This document shows, piece after piece, positions 40,400 through 49,264 of a stretch of DNA of 64,000 bases. The stretch is from Cyanobacteria bacterium REEB67 (lineage in GTDB: Bacteria > Cyanobacteriota > Vampirovibrionia > Obscuribacterales > Obscuribacteraceae). The first letter of the stretch is position 1; the number at the start of each line of letters is the position of its first letter. The translations under genes were made by a program, and so were the position numbers. Below the pieces are notes generated by a model that saw only the letters and a program-made list of their open reading frames with translations, ran no database searches and was not told the DNA's origin. The stretch lies in contig JAGXAB010000019.1 in the NCBI GenBank assembly GCA_018971775.1, positions 1 to 64,000 on the forward strand, in the 5' to 3' direction.

Positions 40400-41011
40400 G
40401 TGATCGATCTTGTCTTACTCGCCCTGCCACCACTTTTCCTGCCGACAGTCGGCCTGGCCCATAACTGGAACTGGGTCGGTAAGGTGATCGAATCGCTCTG
40501 GCCGCTGCTGGTCGCCGCGATTTTTCGCCTGCCCAGCGAATTGACCGGTTCTAAATGGCCAGAACGTGCCGAATCTTATCTGACAGCCGGCCTCTTAGGC
40601 CTGGGCCTGGCCTGTTTCCATATCTATTATTTTTTGCAAGGACAGATGGTCAGCCCCAGTCGCAATGGTCTGGAAAGCATTCTTTTCCAGCTCACCATGC
40701 CCGGTCTGGGTGAGGAGATTTTTTACCGCGGTTTACTGCTCGCCGTTCTCGATAAATGCCTGGCTCGCCCCTGGAAATTTTTCGGTGTGAATATCGGCTG
40801 GGGATGTCTGATCAGTAGCGGTCTCTTTGTCGCTACCCATGTCATTGTCTTCGACAGTGATTTGAAATTTTCGCTCTGCCCTGATCCCTTTTTCTACTTT
40901 TTCGTCGCGGTCATAGCGATGAGCATGGGCTACCTGCGTTACAAAAGCGACAGTGTCGTGCCCTGCATAATTGCCCACAACTCAGTAAACGGACTGCGCT
41001 ATATTATTTAG
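40400..41011 (+). CDS. CPBP-family membrane protease-like protein (likely 5' truncated by frameshift)
   Basis: The frame has four or more hydrophobic segments and the CPBP/Abi motifs: GEEIFYRGLL (EExxxR, near residue 105), FVATHVIVF and IAHNSVNG. These proteins are intramembrane metalloproteases related to CAAX processing enzymes. The first available start is the GTG at 40400, without a ribosome binding site and already inside a hydrophobic helix. If one T of the T8 run at 40331-40338 is removed, an ATG at 40321 joins this frame and adds 26 residues (MPLLFFGRRDRARS...). A sequencing error or a real frameshift is therefore likely. Confidence 0.7.
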   Translation: MIDLVLLALPPLFLPTVGLAHNWNWVGKVIESLWPLLVAAIFRLPSELTGSKWPERAESYLTAGLLGLGLACFHIYYFLQGQMVSPSRNGLESILFQLTMPGLGEEIFYRGLLLAVLDKCLARPWKFFGVNIGWGCLISSGLFVATHVIVFDSDLKFSLCPDPFFYFFVAVIAMSMGYLRYKSDSVVPCIIAHNSVNGLRYII

Positions 41012-41044
41012 GCGATCTATTTTGCTATGGCGAGGTAATATTCG

Positions 41045-41440
41045 ATGACAATTTCGTTCAACTCCGGCGCTCTCGGAGTCGGCATCGCCATCATAGGGGT
41101 AGCGATTTTCCAGTGGGTATTCTTTCTTATTTTTCTGAAAGTACGGCTCAAGTCGACATGGAAAGATGCGCTCAAGCGAAGTGCCTTAAGCCACATACCG
41201 GCCGCAATCTTAATTGGCATCATACTACCCGTGCTGCTCAGCCGAATCCCTCCCTTTGGCGGTTTTCTAGCGTTAATCTGTATGCGGGGATTCTTCACAC
41301 CCTTCGGTGATCTACTCTTTCTCGAGCGGCAAAAGATCAAATTGACTGCTGCCGATGGCTTCCTGTTTTTCATATGCAACTGGCTGATCGTCGGACTTTT
41401 TGCACAGACGCCTCTGGCAGCTGCACTACGTCTCGACTGA
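41045..41440 (+). CDS. Small polytopic membrane protein, unknown function
   Basis: 131 residues with three hydrophobic segments (LGVGIAIIGVAIFQWVFFLI, HIPAAILIGIILPVLL, GFLFFICNWLIVGLFA) joined by basic loops. No family is recognised. It follows the CPBP-like gene by 33 bp and precedes a convergent terminator shared with the nuo operon. Confidence 0.55.
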   Translation: MTISFNSGALGVGIAIIGVAIFQWVFFLIFLKVRLKSTWKDALKRSALSHIPAAILIGIILPVLLSRIPPFGGFLALICMRGFFTPFGDLLFLERQKIKLTAADGFLFFICNWLIVGLFAQTPLAAALRLD

Positions 41441-41448
41441 GCAACCAC

Positions 41449-41482
41449 GAAAAAGCGGCCTCCTCACAGAAGCCGCCTTAAT
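41449..41482 (-). terminator. Rho-independent terminator of the nuo operon
   Basis: Between the convergent genes an inverted repeat GCGGC / GCCGC with a 12-base loop is followed on the minus strand by TTTTT. It lies 25 bp after the nuoK stop. The plus-strand side has a weaker T tract. Confidence 0.75.
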
Positions 41483-41506
41483 GATTTTAGAAATTCAAAA
41501 TCGCCA

Positions 41507-42106
41507 CTACCACTTGAGCAAATTGAACTTGTTCATATCCACAGTCGATGTATTGCGGTAGAGCGAAAGAACGATAGCCAGACCGACAGCGGCTTCGGCA
41601 GCGGCAACGGTCAAAACGAAGATCGAGAAAAGCTGACCTTTGATATGACTGGGATCGACATAACGGGCGAAGGCAATCAAGTTGATATTGACGGCATTGA
41701 GCATCAGTTCAATCGACATCAAGACGCGCACGGCGTTGCGCGATTGGCACATACCGTAGATACCGACCGAGAAGAGCAAGGCGCCCAGTACCAGGTAACG
41801 GACAAGCATGTCTTGGTTGAGTGTGAGGATAATAAAAGAAGAAAGAATTGTGGCAGTGATGATCACTACTTTATTGCCGCCGGCCGAACGTACCATCCAA
41901 CCGACAAGGGCCATGGCGACACAAGTCCAGAAGTCATAGTGATGAGCGACGACTTTTTCCATACCATCCGGTCCAAACAGGATACCGGCATAAGTACCGA
42001 CAATGGCGGCGGCGAAGATGCAAAAGCCAAGAGCAATTTTAGTGGCAAGAGCGTCATCGCGACGACGAATAGCAGCTTGTTCTTTCTTTTGAGCGGTGGT
42101 AATCAC
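41507..42106 (-). CDS. nuoK: NADH dehydrogenase subunit K with N-terminal extension
   Basis: The last 100 residues are a typical NuoK: GIYGMCQSRNAVRVLMSIELMLNAVNINLI with the conserved membrane Glu, then a third helix. NuoK is part of the proton-pumping arm of complex I. Normal NuoK has about 100 residues, but this one has 199. The first 100 contain about three further hydrophobic helices (IALGFCIFAAAIVGTYAGIL, WTCVAMALVGWMV, VVIITATILSSFIILTL). The extension reads in one frame with no alternative start having a better site. It is the last gene of the operon. Confidence 0.92.
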   Translation of the reverse strand: MITTAQKKEQAAIRRRDDALATKIALGFCIFAAAIVGTYAGILFGPDGMEKVVAHHYDFWTCVAMALVGWMVRSAGGNKVVIITATILSSFIILTLNQDMLVRYLVLGALLFSVGIYGMCQSRNAVRVLMSIELMLNAVNINLIAFARYVDPSHIKGQLFSIFVLTVAAAEAAVGLAIVLSLYRNTSTVDMNKFNLLKW

Positions 42107-42114
42107 TTTTCTCT

Positions 42115-42768
42115 CTACCTCTGCAGCGCTAAATTGGTTTCGGCTTTTTTCGCTTCTTCGACGACGGTCAGGCTGCCGTCTTCGTCGACTTCCTTCGTAT
42201 CATTCTTGGCCAGCATGATCGCGCCCATAAGAGCGGCCAGGAGCAAGACGGAGGCGAATTCAAAAGGAATGGCATAAGTCGTGGTCAGAGCTTCGCCAAG
42301 GACTTTGACACAGTCCACAGGCATCGGCTCGGTGCTGATCGGCCAGCGCGACTCGCCGGTGAGGGCGGCATAAATAGTGACGAAAGAGAAGACGGCAACC
42401 CAGAGGACGACATTGCGTTTAATCGAATTGAAAAAACGAATCAAGGGCGACTTATCTTCTACTAAAATAATCGGAGCTTCCGCTTCCAGACGAGGATTGG
42501 TCAACATCAGAGCGATGACAACGACAAGAGTGATACCGACTGCGTAAATCATGATTTGAGCAAGAGCAAGGAATTGCGCCTGGAGCAAAAGGAAGATTCC
42601 CGAGATCGTGCCGAATACACCGATCAGCAAGAAACCGGCGCGGATGATCACCCGGTCGGCGATGCAACCAACAGCCAGACAGATGGCCATCGCGGCAAAA
42701 ACGTAAAAAAGCCAGCTTTCCACTGAGGGTAACGCGAGGAGCGCGCCTAATGCATCTTGCTGTTCCAT
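42115..42768 (-). CDS. nuoJ: NADH dehydrogenase subunit J
   Basis: About 217 residues with five hydrophobic helices and the NuoJ signature (LALAQIMIYAVGITLVVVIALM). It forms part of the membrane arm of complex I. A soluble acidic tail of about 25 residues (KEVDEDGSLTVVEEAKKAE) is longer than usual. The frame is open to a TTG at 42843 adjacent to the nuoI stop. ATG 42768 gives the normal N-terminus. Confidence 0.92.
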   Translation of the reverse strand: MEQQDALGALLALPSVESWLFYVFAAMAICLAVGCIADRVIIRAGFLLIGVFGTISGIFLLLQAQFLALAQIMIYAVGITLVVVIALMLTNPRLEAEAPIILVEDKSPLIRFFNSIKRNVVLWVAVFSFVTIYAALTGESRWPISTEPMPVDCVKVLGEALTTTYAIPFEFASVLLLAALMGAIMLAKNDTKEVDEDGSLTVVEEAKKAETNLALQR

Positions 42769-42848
42769 TTTTCTGGTTTGATCCTTGTATCTGTAGCTAA
42801 TCGCTTCTTGCAAGACAATCTGGTTTCCGGCCGAGACCGGCAACCTTC

Positions 42849-43619
42849 CTAGTCTTTCTTCTCTTCTTTTTCTTCGGGCTTTTTCTCGGTTTCTTCCTTG
42901 GCTACTTCCGGCTTGGCTTCAGCCGGCTTCACTTCCGGTTTAGCTTCGGCTGGTTTAGCTTCAGTTTTAGCTTCAGCCGGTTTGGCTTCAGCAGCTTTTG
43001 CGTCGGCAGCAGGTGCAGCAGTGGCGCCTTCAGCCGGTTTGGCAGCAGCAGCAGGTGCGGCGGCCGGTTTGGCAGCGGCAGCGGGAGCAGCTCCGTCAGC
43101 AGGTTTAGGAGCAACGGCAGCCTTGGGCGGCTTAGGCTTGGGCAGGGGTACGCCTTTTTTCTCGAAGTAGAAAGCCGACTCATCTTGACCGAGGGTCAAT
43201 TTTTTCAAATCGTAAATGAGCGATTCGCGCGAATAATCGGCCATCTCAAAATCATTTGTATTGATGATGCAGTTGGTCGGGCAGACTTCGGTGCAAAGAC
43301 CGCAAAACATACAGAGGCCGTGGTCGATTTTGAAATCGATAAGTTCCAGCTTGTTTGTCTCGGGACTCTTGTGCGATGTGATCTCAATGCACTTATCCGG
43401 GCAGACGCGTTCGCACTGGCGGCAAGAAATGCAGAGGTTTTCACCGCTCTCGGGATTTACGGCCAGAGCCAATCTTCCACGGAAGTGGGGAGAGAGTTTG
43501 GAAACTTCTTCCGGATAGTTTTTTGTGATGGGCTCGCGGAAGGTGTGTTTGAAAACGGTGCCGAGACCTTTTCTAATTTCACCCAATCCGTTGAGGGACC
43601 TGGATATTACATTACCCAT
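42849..43619 (-). CDS. nuoI: NADH dehydrogenase subunit I with Ala/Pro/Glu/Lys tail
   Basis: NuoI carries two 4Fe-4S clusters of the peripheral arm: CISCRQCERVCP (C63-C73) and CMFCGLCTEVCP (C103-C113). The conserved part ends near residue 160. A further 95 residues form a repetitive Ala-Lys-Pro-Glu tail (AEAKPEVKPAEAKPE-type units). Such a tail is not part of NuoI and is probably extended and flexible. The start overlaps the end of nuoH by 8 bp. Confidence 0.94.
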   Translation of the reverse strand: MGNVISRSLNGLGEIRKGLGTVFKHTFREPITKNYPEEVSKLSPHFRGRLALAVNPESGENLCISCRQCERVCPDKCIEITSHKSPETNKLELIDFKIDHGLCMFCGLCTEVCPTNCIINTNDFEMADYSRESLIYDLKKLTLGQDESAFYFEKKGVPLPKPKPPKAAVAPKPADGAAPAAAAKPAAAPAAAAKPAEGATAAPAADAKAAEAKPAEAKTEAKPAEAKPEVKPAEAKPEVAKEETEKKPEEKEEKKD

Positions 43620-44985
43620 GACAGATTACGAACCCCCTTGCGAACACGATTACCAGAAAAACGATCAGAGAAAGAGGAATGAGGCGCTTCCAACCAAAGG
43701 CGATCAGTTGGTCGATACGGAAACGCGGCAAGGTTCCCCGGATGAGAATGGCGAAGAAAACGATGGCATAGACTTTGAAAATCACCCAGAGGGTGGAGAA
43801 CAGCATTTCCGGATTGATCAAATGCAGCTGGCTGCAAATTGGGTTTTCGCGAAGCATGGCGATCATTTGCGGCAGGCCGGGGATCTTGTCCAGAATGTAT
43901 GGAGGAATGGGATTGTCGCCGCCGCCCAGGAACATCACAGTGGTGACGCTCGAGACAACGAAAAGGTTGGTGAATTCAGCCAGGAAGAAGATGGCGAATT
44001 TCATGCCACTAAATTCGGTGTTGTAACCAGAGACGAGTTCCGATTCTGCTTCAGGCAAGTCGAAAGGAATACGGTTGATTTCGGCGCAAGCTCCGGTCAG
44101 ATAGAGGCACATCGAGATCACCAGACAGACGATCAAGATCAAAGCGGCGATGCCGGAGACTGCAGAAAATGGATAGTAGAGCTGAAGAATCTGTCCCATT
44201 TCGCCAGTCTTGTTGACGCTCGCGGCAATCGCTCGGTCGAGACCGGTAAGGGCGCCACCACCTAGAATATTCCAGTTGAGGAAACCACCGGCTTGTTGCT
44301 GGACGATTTTCACCATGTCGAGCGTGCCGGCCATCAAGCAGACCGAAATGATTGAGAGTACGAGAGGTATTTCGTAGCTGATTGCCTGGGCGGCACTTCT
44401 CAGTCCACCGACGAGCGAATATTTGTTGTTCGAAGACCAGCCGGCCATGACCAGGGCTACGACCGGAATAGCGGAAGCGGCTAAGACGTAGAAAATACCG
44501 GTGGGCAAATTGAGAATATGAAAGAAAGGATGGTCATTAGTAACGGCCGCCAGGAGCGGCACTGCACCCATGATTGAGGGTGCGAAGAAAATGATCGGCG
44601 AAAGGGTGAACATAACAGCATCGGCGCCGGTCGGAGTGATGTCCTCCTTGAGAAGCAATTTGACAGCGTCCGCCATCGTTTGCAAATAACCATCGGGACC
44701 GACGCGGTTCGGGCCTTTTCTAACGGTGAAGATCGCCAGAGCCCGGCGCTCGAGCAAGACCATGAACATGGCGTTAATCGGGATGAAAACAAGAATCGAA
44801 AGGGCCGGAACGGCGAATCTCAAAATTTCGGTGAGCAGCTCATTGTTGTAATGGAACAAGACATCGAGGGCCATCGGCAGACCGATACCCACAGCCCAAC
44901 AGACAAGCCAGACGGCCGTAAATGTTATCGTCAACCAAACGATGCTCAGCACCGTTAGTTTTCTAATCTCAGCTACGTTTTCCAT
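43612..44985 (-). CDS. nuoH: NADH dehydrogenase subunit H
   Basis: A 457-residue membrane protein with about nine helices and the quinone-site signatures of NuoH (ERRALAIFTVRKGPNRVGP, GYNTEFSGMKFAIFFLAEF, FDLPEAESELVSGY). It connects the peripheral and membrane arms of complex I. It is longer than the usual 320-350 residues, partly through a central loop (GGFLNWNILGGGALTGLDRA). It lies 109 bp from nuoD. Confidence 0.95.
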   Translation of the reverse strand: MENVAEIRKLTVLSIVWLTITFTAVWLVCWAVGIGLPMALDVLFHYNNELLTEILRFAVPALSILVFIPINAMFMVLLERRALAIFTVRKGPNRVGPDGYLQTMADAVKLLLKEDITPTGADAVMFTLSPIIFFAPSIMGAVPLLAAVTNDHPFFHILNLPTGIFYVLAASAIPVVALVMAGWSSNNKYSLVGGLRSAAQAISYEIPLVLSIISVCLMAGTLDMVKIVQQQAGGFLNWNILGGGALTGLDRAIAASVNKTGEMGQILQLYYPFSAVSGIAALILIVCLVISMCLYLTGACAEINRIPFDLPEAESELVSGYNTEFSGMKFAIFFLAEFTNLFVVSSVTTVMFLGGGDNPIPPYILDKIPGLPQMIAMLRENPICSQLHLINPEMLFSTLWVIFKVYAIVFFAILIRGTLPRFRIDQLIAFGWKRLIPLSLIVFLVIVFARGFVICHG

Positions 44986-45094
44986 GAATCGCGGCGCGCC
45001 CCTTTGTCTACTGATTGCTTCTAGCTTTTACTTTTCTATCTATATAAAGAACTGATGAAGAACGGTTTCTCTACCTGCCATTGCCTTCGCCTTT

Positions 45095-46231
45095 CTATCT
45101 GTCCACATCGGGCAAGATGATGTCGATTGAGCCAAAGATGGCCATGATGTCGGAGATTGGAGCTCCGACCAGCAATTCGGGAAGAATCGACAGATTGCAG
45201 AAGGAGGGATTGCGCCAGCGGAAACGCAACGCTTTTTCACCACCGCCGGAGATTACATAACAACCGATCACACCGCGGGGTGATTCAACTGCAGCAAAAC
45301 CTTCGCCGGCTTTGACACGCATACCTGCTGTTTGTTTCTTAGCGATGATGTCGCCGTCAGGAATTTGGGCCATACATTGATTGATGATTTTGACCGATTC
45401 ACGCATCTCCAGGATGCGGCACATGTAGCGGTCCCAGGTATCGCCGCCTTCTTTGTCGACGGAAATAACCTTAAAATCGAGTTCGGGATAAACACCGTAA
45501 GGTTTCGTTTTGCGCAAATCGAGAGGGACGCCGGAAGCGCGAATGCAAGGGCCGGTGACACCATAATCTTTGGCCAACTGACGCGGAATGATGCCGACGC
45601 CTTTGGTGCGGTCAAGGAAGATAGGATTTTGAGTGACGATCGCTTCGTATTCATCGATGCGATCGTTGAACTCGGCGGTGAATTTTTTGAGCTGTTCAAA
45701 CCATTCGGGCTTGGGATCGCGGACGACGCCACCAGCGCGGATGTAGTTAAACATCATGCGTTGACCGGCCACTTCTTCAAACAAATCAAAAAGCTTTTCA
45801 CGCTCTCTAAAAGGATAGAAAGGAAAACCGAACATCGCTCCAAGGTCGATCAGATAGGTGCCGAGCCAGAGCAAGTGCGAGGTGATGCGATTCATTTCGG
45901 AGAGAATGACGCGCAGATATTCAGCGCGTTTCGGCACGACCGTACCGTCGAGCTGCTCGATGGCACGAGCCATCGCCCATGAAGTAAACATGCCGGAGAG
46001 ATAATCGACACGATCAATCAGTGCCTGATATTGGAACCAGGTGCGATTTTGACCTTGCCACTCCTGGGCGCGGTGCAAGTGGCCGAGAACCGGCTCCACA
46101 TGTTTGACCACTTCGCCATCGAGTGTCAGAAGCAACCGCAAAACCCCGTGTGTAGCGGGATGCTGCGGACCCATGTTGATGATCATCTCATCTGTTTTCA
46201 GGTCTTCCGACCTTTGCATTTCAAGAGCCAT
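45095..46231 (-). CDS. nuoD: NADH dehydrogenase subunit D
   Basis: The 378-residue 49-kDa subunit is part of the quinone reduction site. It begins with the classical NMGPQHPATHGVLRLLL and contains RAGGVVRDP and the C-terminal GSIDIILPDVDR ending expected for NuoD. It is separate from NuoC (not fused). The start is 9 bp after the nuoC stop. Confidence 0.96.
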   Translation of the reverse strand: MALEMQRSEDLKTDEMIINMGPQHPATHGVLRLLLTLDGEVVKHVEPVLGHLHRAQEWQGQNRTWFQYQALIDRVDYLSGMFTSWAMARAIEQLDGTVVPKRAEYLRVILSEMNRITSHLLWLGTYLIDLGAMFGFPFYPFREREKLFDLFEEVAGQRMMFNYIRAGGVVRDPKPEWFEQLKKFTAEFNDRIDEYEAIVTQNPIFLDRTKGVGIIPRQLAKDYGVTGPCIRASGVPLDLRKTKPYGVYPELDFKVISVDKEGGDTWDRYMCRILEMRESVKIINQCMAQIPDGDIIAKKQTAGMRVKAGEGFAAVESPRGVIGCYVISGGGEKALRFRWRNPSFCNLSILPELLVGAPISDIMAIFGSIDIILPDVDR

Positions 46232-46240
46232 AACTGCTGC

Positions 46241-46840
46241 CTATCTCATACTGTGAGGATTTTTGTCGTTCAAACCATCGACTGGTTGCTTGTAATCTTT
46301 GCGCAACGGGTGACCGTCCCAATCCCAGGGATTGAGGATACGTCTGGGATAGGGATGCGCTGAGTAGCGGATACCAACCAGGTCGTATGTCTCGCGTTCA
46401 TGCCAGTTGGCGGCGGGCCAGATATTACTGATGCTCGGTACGCAGGGCAAATGATCGGCGGCGACGCCGGCCTTAGGCACGCGTACTTTGATCACCAGCT
46501 CATTGTTGTGATCGTAAGCCCAGAGGTGATAGACCGAATCAAAAGTCTCGGTGCTGTCGACACCAGTGACGGTGAGCAACAAATCCAGTTTTATTTCGGA
46601 ACTATTTTTCAATAAACGCAGAGCGGTATGAAGTTGATCGCCATCTAAAGCAATTGTCTCGATGCCACATGAGTCGAATAAACGCTCGGAGGCTACGCCA
46701 TGATCCTTGAGAAATTGGCCATACTGACCAGGTTCCGAAGGCGGCTTCGGAGGAGCGGGCTCTTCCTTCTTAGCAGCAGCCGGAGCTGGAGCGGGTGCCT
46801 TCTTAGGAGCGGCATCATCTTTGGGAGTTTCATCAGCCAT
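46241..46840 (-). CDS. nuoC: NADH dehydrogenase subunit C with Ala/Pro-rich N-terminus
   Basis: The 199-residue protein ends in the NuoC signature region (WHERETYDLVGIRYSAHPYPRRIL and DWDGHPLRKDY). The first 40 residues are Ala/Pro/Lys-rich (PKKAPAPAPAAAKKEEPAPP) and unlike other NuoC proteins. NuoC stabilises the peripheral arm. It is co-directional with nuoB, 5 bp after its stop. Confidence 0.94.
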   Translation of the reverse strand: MADETPKDDAAPKKAPAPAPAAAKKEEPAPPKPPSEPGQYGQFLKDHGVASERLFDSCGIETIALDGDQLHTALRLLKNSSEIKLDLLLTVTGVDSTETFDSVYHLWAYDHNNELVIKVRVPKAGVAADHLPCVPSISNIWPAANWHERETYDLVGIRYSAHPYPRRILNPWDWDGHPLRKDYKQPVDGLNDKNPHSMR

Positions 46841-46845
46841 TGTTC

Positions 46846-47601
46846 TTAGCCTTCTTCCTTTGCCTTGCCAGAGTCAATCTTCGCCGTTTCGACTTTTATC
46901 GAGTCTACTTTGCCGGCACCACCAGCAGCGGCAAGAGCCAATTCGGCATCGGTGTCGGCCTGAGCTTCGGCGACCAGATCATCAACGAGACGTCCCGTGT
47001 CGTAGTCCACAAAACGGACAGCGCGCTGGGCATAGCTCCGTTTTTTGCGCTCATGGTAATTTTCGGTGCGGATTTTTTGCTGCAATTTGAGCAGGGCATC
47101 GAGGATGCCTTCCGGTCTCGGAGGGCAGCCGGGCAAGTAGACATCGACCGGGATAATGCGGTCCACACCTTGCACTACCGAGTAGGAGTCGTTGAACATC
47201 CCACCGGTAACGGTGCATGCGCCCATGGCGATCACATACTTGGGTTCGGGCATCTGCTCGTAAAGAGTGATCAGCGCTGGAGCCATCTTGCGGGTGATCG
47301 TACCGGCGGTGATGATCAGATCCGCTTGACGAGGGGTGCCGCGAAATACTTCAGAGCCGAATCTGGAAATGTCGAAAGCCGACATACCGACGCTCATCAT
47401 CTCGATAGCGCAGCATGATGTACCGAAGGTAAGAGGCCAGACGGAGTTCGAGCGGAAATAATTGGTGATCGGACTGAGTACCGGGCTGAGCAATTCACCG
47501 AGGGCATCGATCATCAAATCTATGCTGCTCAGGGTGACCGTGTCGCTCAATTCCTGCGGTACCGCCGGAAAATCGCTTTTTAATAGGTTGCCTTCAGTCA
47601 T
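46846..47601 (-). CDS. nuoB: NADH dehydrogenase subunit B
   Basis: NuoB holds cluster N2 through C63, C64, C129 and C159 ([28 protein letters not shown]). The 251-residue protein starts at ATG 47601 with GGGAG seven bases upstream; the frame is open 39 bp further. About 45 residues at the C-terminus are an Ala/Lys-rich extension. The start is 4 bp after the nuoA stop. Confidence 0.95.
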   Translation of the reverse strand: MTEGNLLKSDFPAVPQELSDTVTLSSIDLMIDALGELLSPVLSPITNYFRSNSVWPLTFGTSCCAIEMMSVGMSAFDISRFGSEVFRGTPRQADLIITAGTITRKMAPALITLYEQMPEPKYVIAMGACTVTGGMFNDSYSVVQGVDRIIPVDVYLPGCPPRPEGILDALLKLQQKIRTENYHERKKRSYAQRAVRFVDYDTGRLVDDLVAEAQADTDAELALAAAGGAGKVDSIKVETAKIDSGKAKEEG

Positions 47602-47605
47602 TTTC

Positions 47606-48061
47606 TTACTCCCACTCCATGGCGCCTTTCTTCCAGGCATAAATCAGACCGACGGCCAGGATGGCCACAAACATGGTCATTTCGACAGGACCAATCATGC
47701 GCAATCGGAGTATTTCCATCATGTTGCTGGAGGCGATCAGCTCGGCAAGCTTGGCGTCACCGACGATCAAACGAGGCAAACTGTCAGTCGCCATCAACCA
47801 GGGAATGATGAAAATCACTTCAATGTCGAACAAAATAAAGAGCAGTGCGTACAAGTAGTAACGAATATCGAACTGCACCAGCGCTTCTTGCAACGGTCTC
47901 ATACCGCACTCATAGGGCTGATTCTTCAGAGAATTGGGGCGGTGGTATCCAAGCGCCAATTGCAAAACCCAGGCCAGGAGTATCATCCCCAGAGCAGGCA
48001 AGGCAAAGGCCAGGACTACGAATATGATTATCTGAGCAAGCTGCAGGGAACTCTGGTCCAT
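47606..48061 (-). CDS. nuoA: NADH dehydrogenase subunit A
   Basis: The 151-residue subunit has three hydrophobic helices and the signature [32 protein letters not shown], typical of NuoA/NdhC. It is the first gene of the operon; AGAAGGAG lies 12 bases upstream of the ATG. The N-terminus and the tail ([10 protein letters not shown]) look normal. Confidence 0.96.
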   Translation of the reverse strand: MDQSSLQLAQIIIFVVLAFALPALGMILLAWVLQLALGYHRPNSLKNQPYECGMRPLQEALVQFDIRYYLYALLFILFDIEVIFIIPWLMATDSLPRLIVGDAKLAELIASSNMMEILRLRMIGPVEMTMFVAILAVGLIYAWKKGAMEWE

Positions 48062-48172
48062 GTAGATCCGTCTTCTCCTTCTAACAAAATCTCAAAATGA
48101 TTGCCTAGAAAATGGGCTCGAGAATTTGCCTTAAAGCATAGCAGGCTGAATGCGAGCTTGGCCTGCCGCTAG

Positions 48173-48178
48173 ATTATA
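48173..48178 (-). promoter_or_regulatory. Candidate -10 element of the nuo promoter
   Basis: A perfect TATAAT reads on the minus strand, 112 bp upstream of nuoA. No good -35 lies at 17-18 bp; only AAATAG is at the right distance, so activation or an alternative sigma factor may be needed if this is used. Confidence 0.35.
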
Positions 48179-48346
48179 GCCAGGTAAGAAGATGGCTATT
48201 TAGGCTCTAAGAGGAGCCTGAGAGACCGCTCATCATTATTGCTTTCCAATTAAGCGGGACCATTCTTGCCGAGATGGGCATTCTCACAGGATAAAGAGTG
48301 AATACAACTTGGAAACAATGGTTAACAAAATAGGCGCCAGAGCCTC

Positions 48347-48381
48347 ACCTCTTGTAGTCTCCTCTTAGGTAGGTAAGAGGT
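48347..48381 (+). promoter_or_regulatory. Overlapping hairpins in the rnc leader
   Basis: CCTCTTA GGTAGG TAAGAGG forms a perfect 7-bp stem (48361-48380). The same right arm can instead pair with ACCTCTT at 48347-48353 as AAGAGGT. The right arm also holds the only GAGG ahead of the TTG at 48393, so the hairpin could mask it. Confidence 0.45.
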
Positions 48382-48392
48382 AGTGGAATCCC

Positions 48393-49208
48393 TTGAAAGC
48401 AGCAGTCTCTATAACAAATGTCATCAGTGTGCCCGACAGTCACGGCACCAAAAGCGCCAGTAGCCATTCGCATCGTATGAACGCTCAAACAACAGCGATA
48501 AACCCCAAAAGGTTCAAAGAACTCGACCAGCTCTGTCACAAGCTGGGCGTCACCTGTGGACGCATGGGACTTGTCAACGAAGCTTTGACCCATTCTTCAT
48601 ATGCGGCCGAGCATGCCGCCGAAGGGATTAAGGACTCGGAAAAGCTGGAATTTTTCGGCGACGCGGTCCTGCGTTTTATCATTTCAGAATATTTATTAGA
48701 ACGTTTTCCTGATTATGATGAAGGCAAACTCACAGAGCTTCGCGCCGTACTTGTAAGCGATCGCATCCTGGCTGAAATCGCCCAGGAGATCGGACTATCC
48801 AAATACATTTTGCTCGGTCAAAAAGTACAGATGCGCCCGTCCATCATGGCCCAGGCCCTCGAAGCCCTGATCGGTGCGATCTATCAGGATCTCGGCCTCT
48901 TCACCGTACAGACTCTCCTGGTCCGTGTCTTTGGTCATCAGACTACAGTTTGCGACCGCGATGAAGTCAAAGACAACTACAAACAGCAGCTGCAGGAATA
49001 CACACAGGGCAAGAGCATGGGCATTCCCATCTATTCTCTCGTGCATTCAGAAGGACCAAGCCACGACCTCGTCTTCACCGTTTCGGTGGAAGTAAGCGGC
49101 AAAATTATGGCCCAGGGTGTAGGCAAGTCGAAAAAGGCAGCCGAGCAGGAAGCGGCAAAAGCGGCCTATCAGATACTTGTCATCGAGCAATCAGCGCAAT
49201 CGGCCTGA
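48393..49208 (+). CDS. rnc: Ribonuclease III
   Basis: RNase III cuts double-stranded RNA in rRNA processing and mRNA decay. The catalytic motif is EKLEFFGDAVLRF and a later acidic site lies in EALIGAIYQDLG. The C-terminal double-stranded RNA binding domain contains DNYKQQLQEYTQ and GVGKSKKAAEQEAAKAAY. From the TTG at 48393 the product has 271 residues; a GAGGT lies 12 bases upstream. An ATG at 48477 would give 243 residues and is closer to the usual family N-terminus but has no ribosome binding site. Either start may be used. Confidence 0.93.
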   Translation: MKAAVSITNVISVPDSHGTKSASSHSHRMNAQTTAINPKRFKELDQLCHKLGVTCGRMGLVNEALTHSSYAAEHAAEGIKDSEKLEFFGDAVLRFIISEYLLERFPDYDEGKLTELRAVLVSDRILAEIAQEIGLSKYILLGQKVQMRPSIMAQALEALIGAIYQDLGLFTVQTLLVRVFGHQTTVCDRDEVKDNYKQQLQEYTQGKSMGIPIYSLVHSEGPSHDLVFTVSVEVSGKIMAQGVGKSKKAAEQEAAKAAYQILVIEQSAQSA

Positions 49209-49264
49209 TTAGGGATCAGTGAAAGGTTTTTGACGCCGAGAAGACACCTGTCTGGCGAGGCTCA

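Larger units (their letters stand above)
48062..48392. other. Divergent intergenic region between nuo operon and rnc
   Basis: No gene is supported. It holds the nuo promoter candidate at 48173-48178 and, near the rnc side, overlapping inverted repeats at 48347-48381. Several AGG/GGTAGG repeats lie close to the rnc start. Confidence 0.55.
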
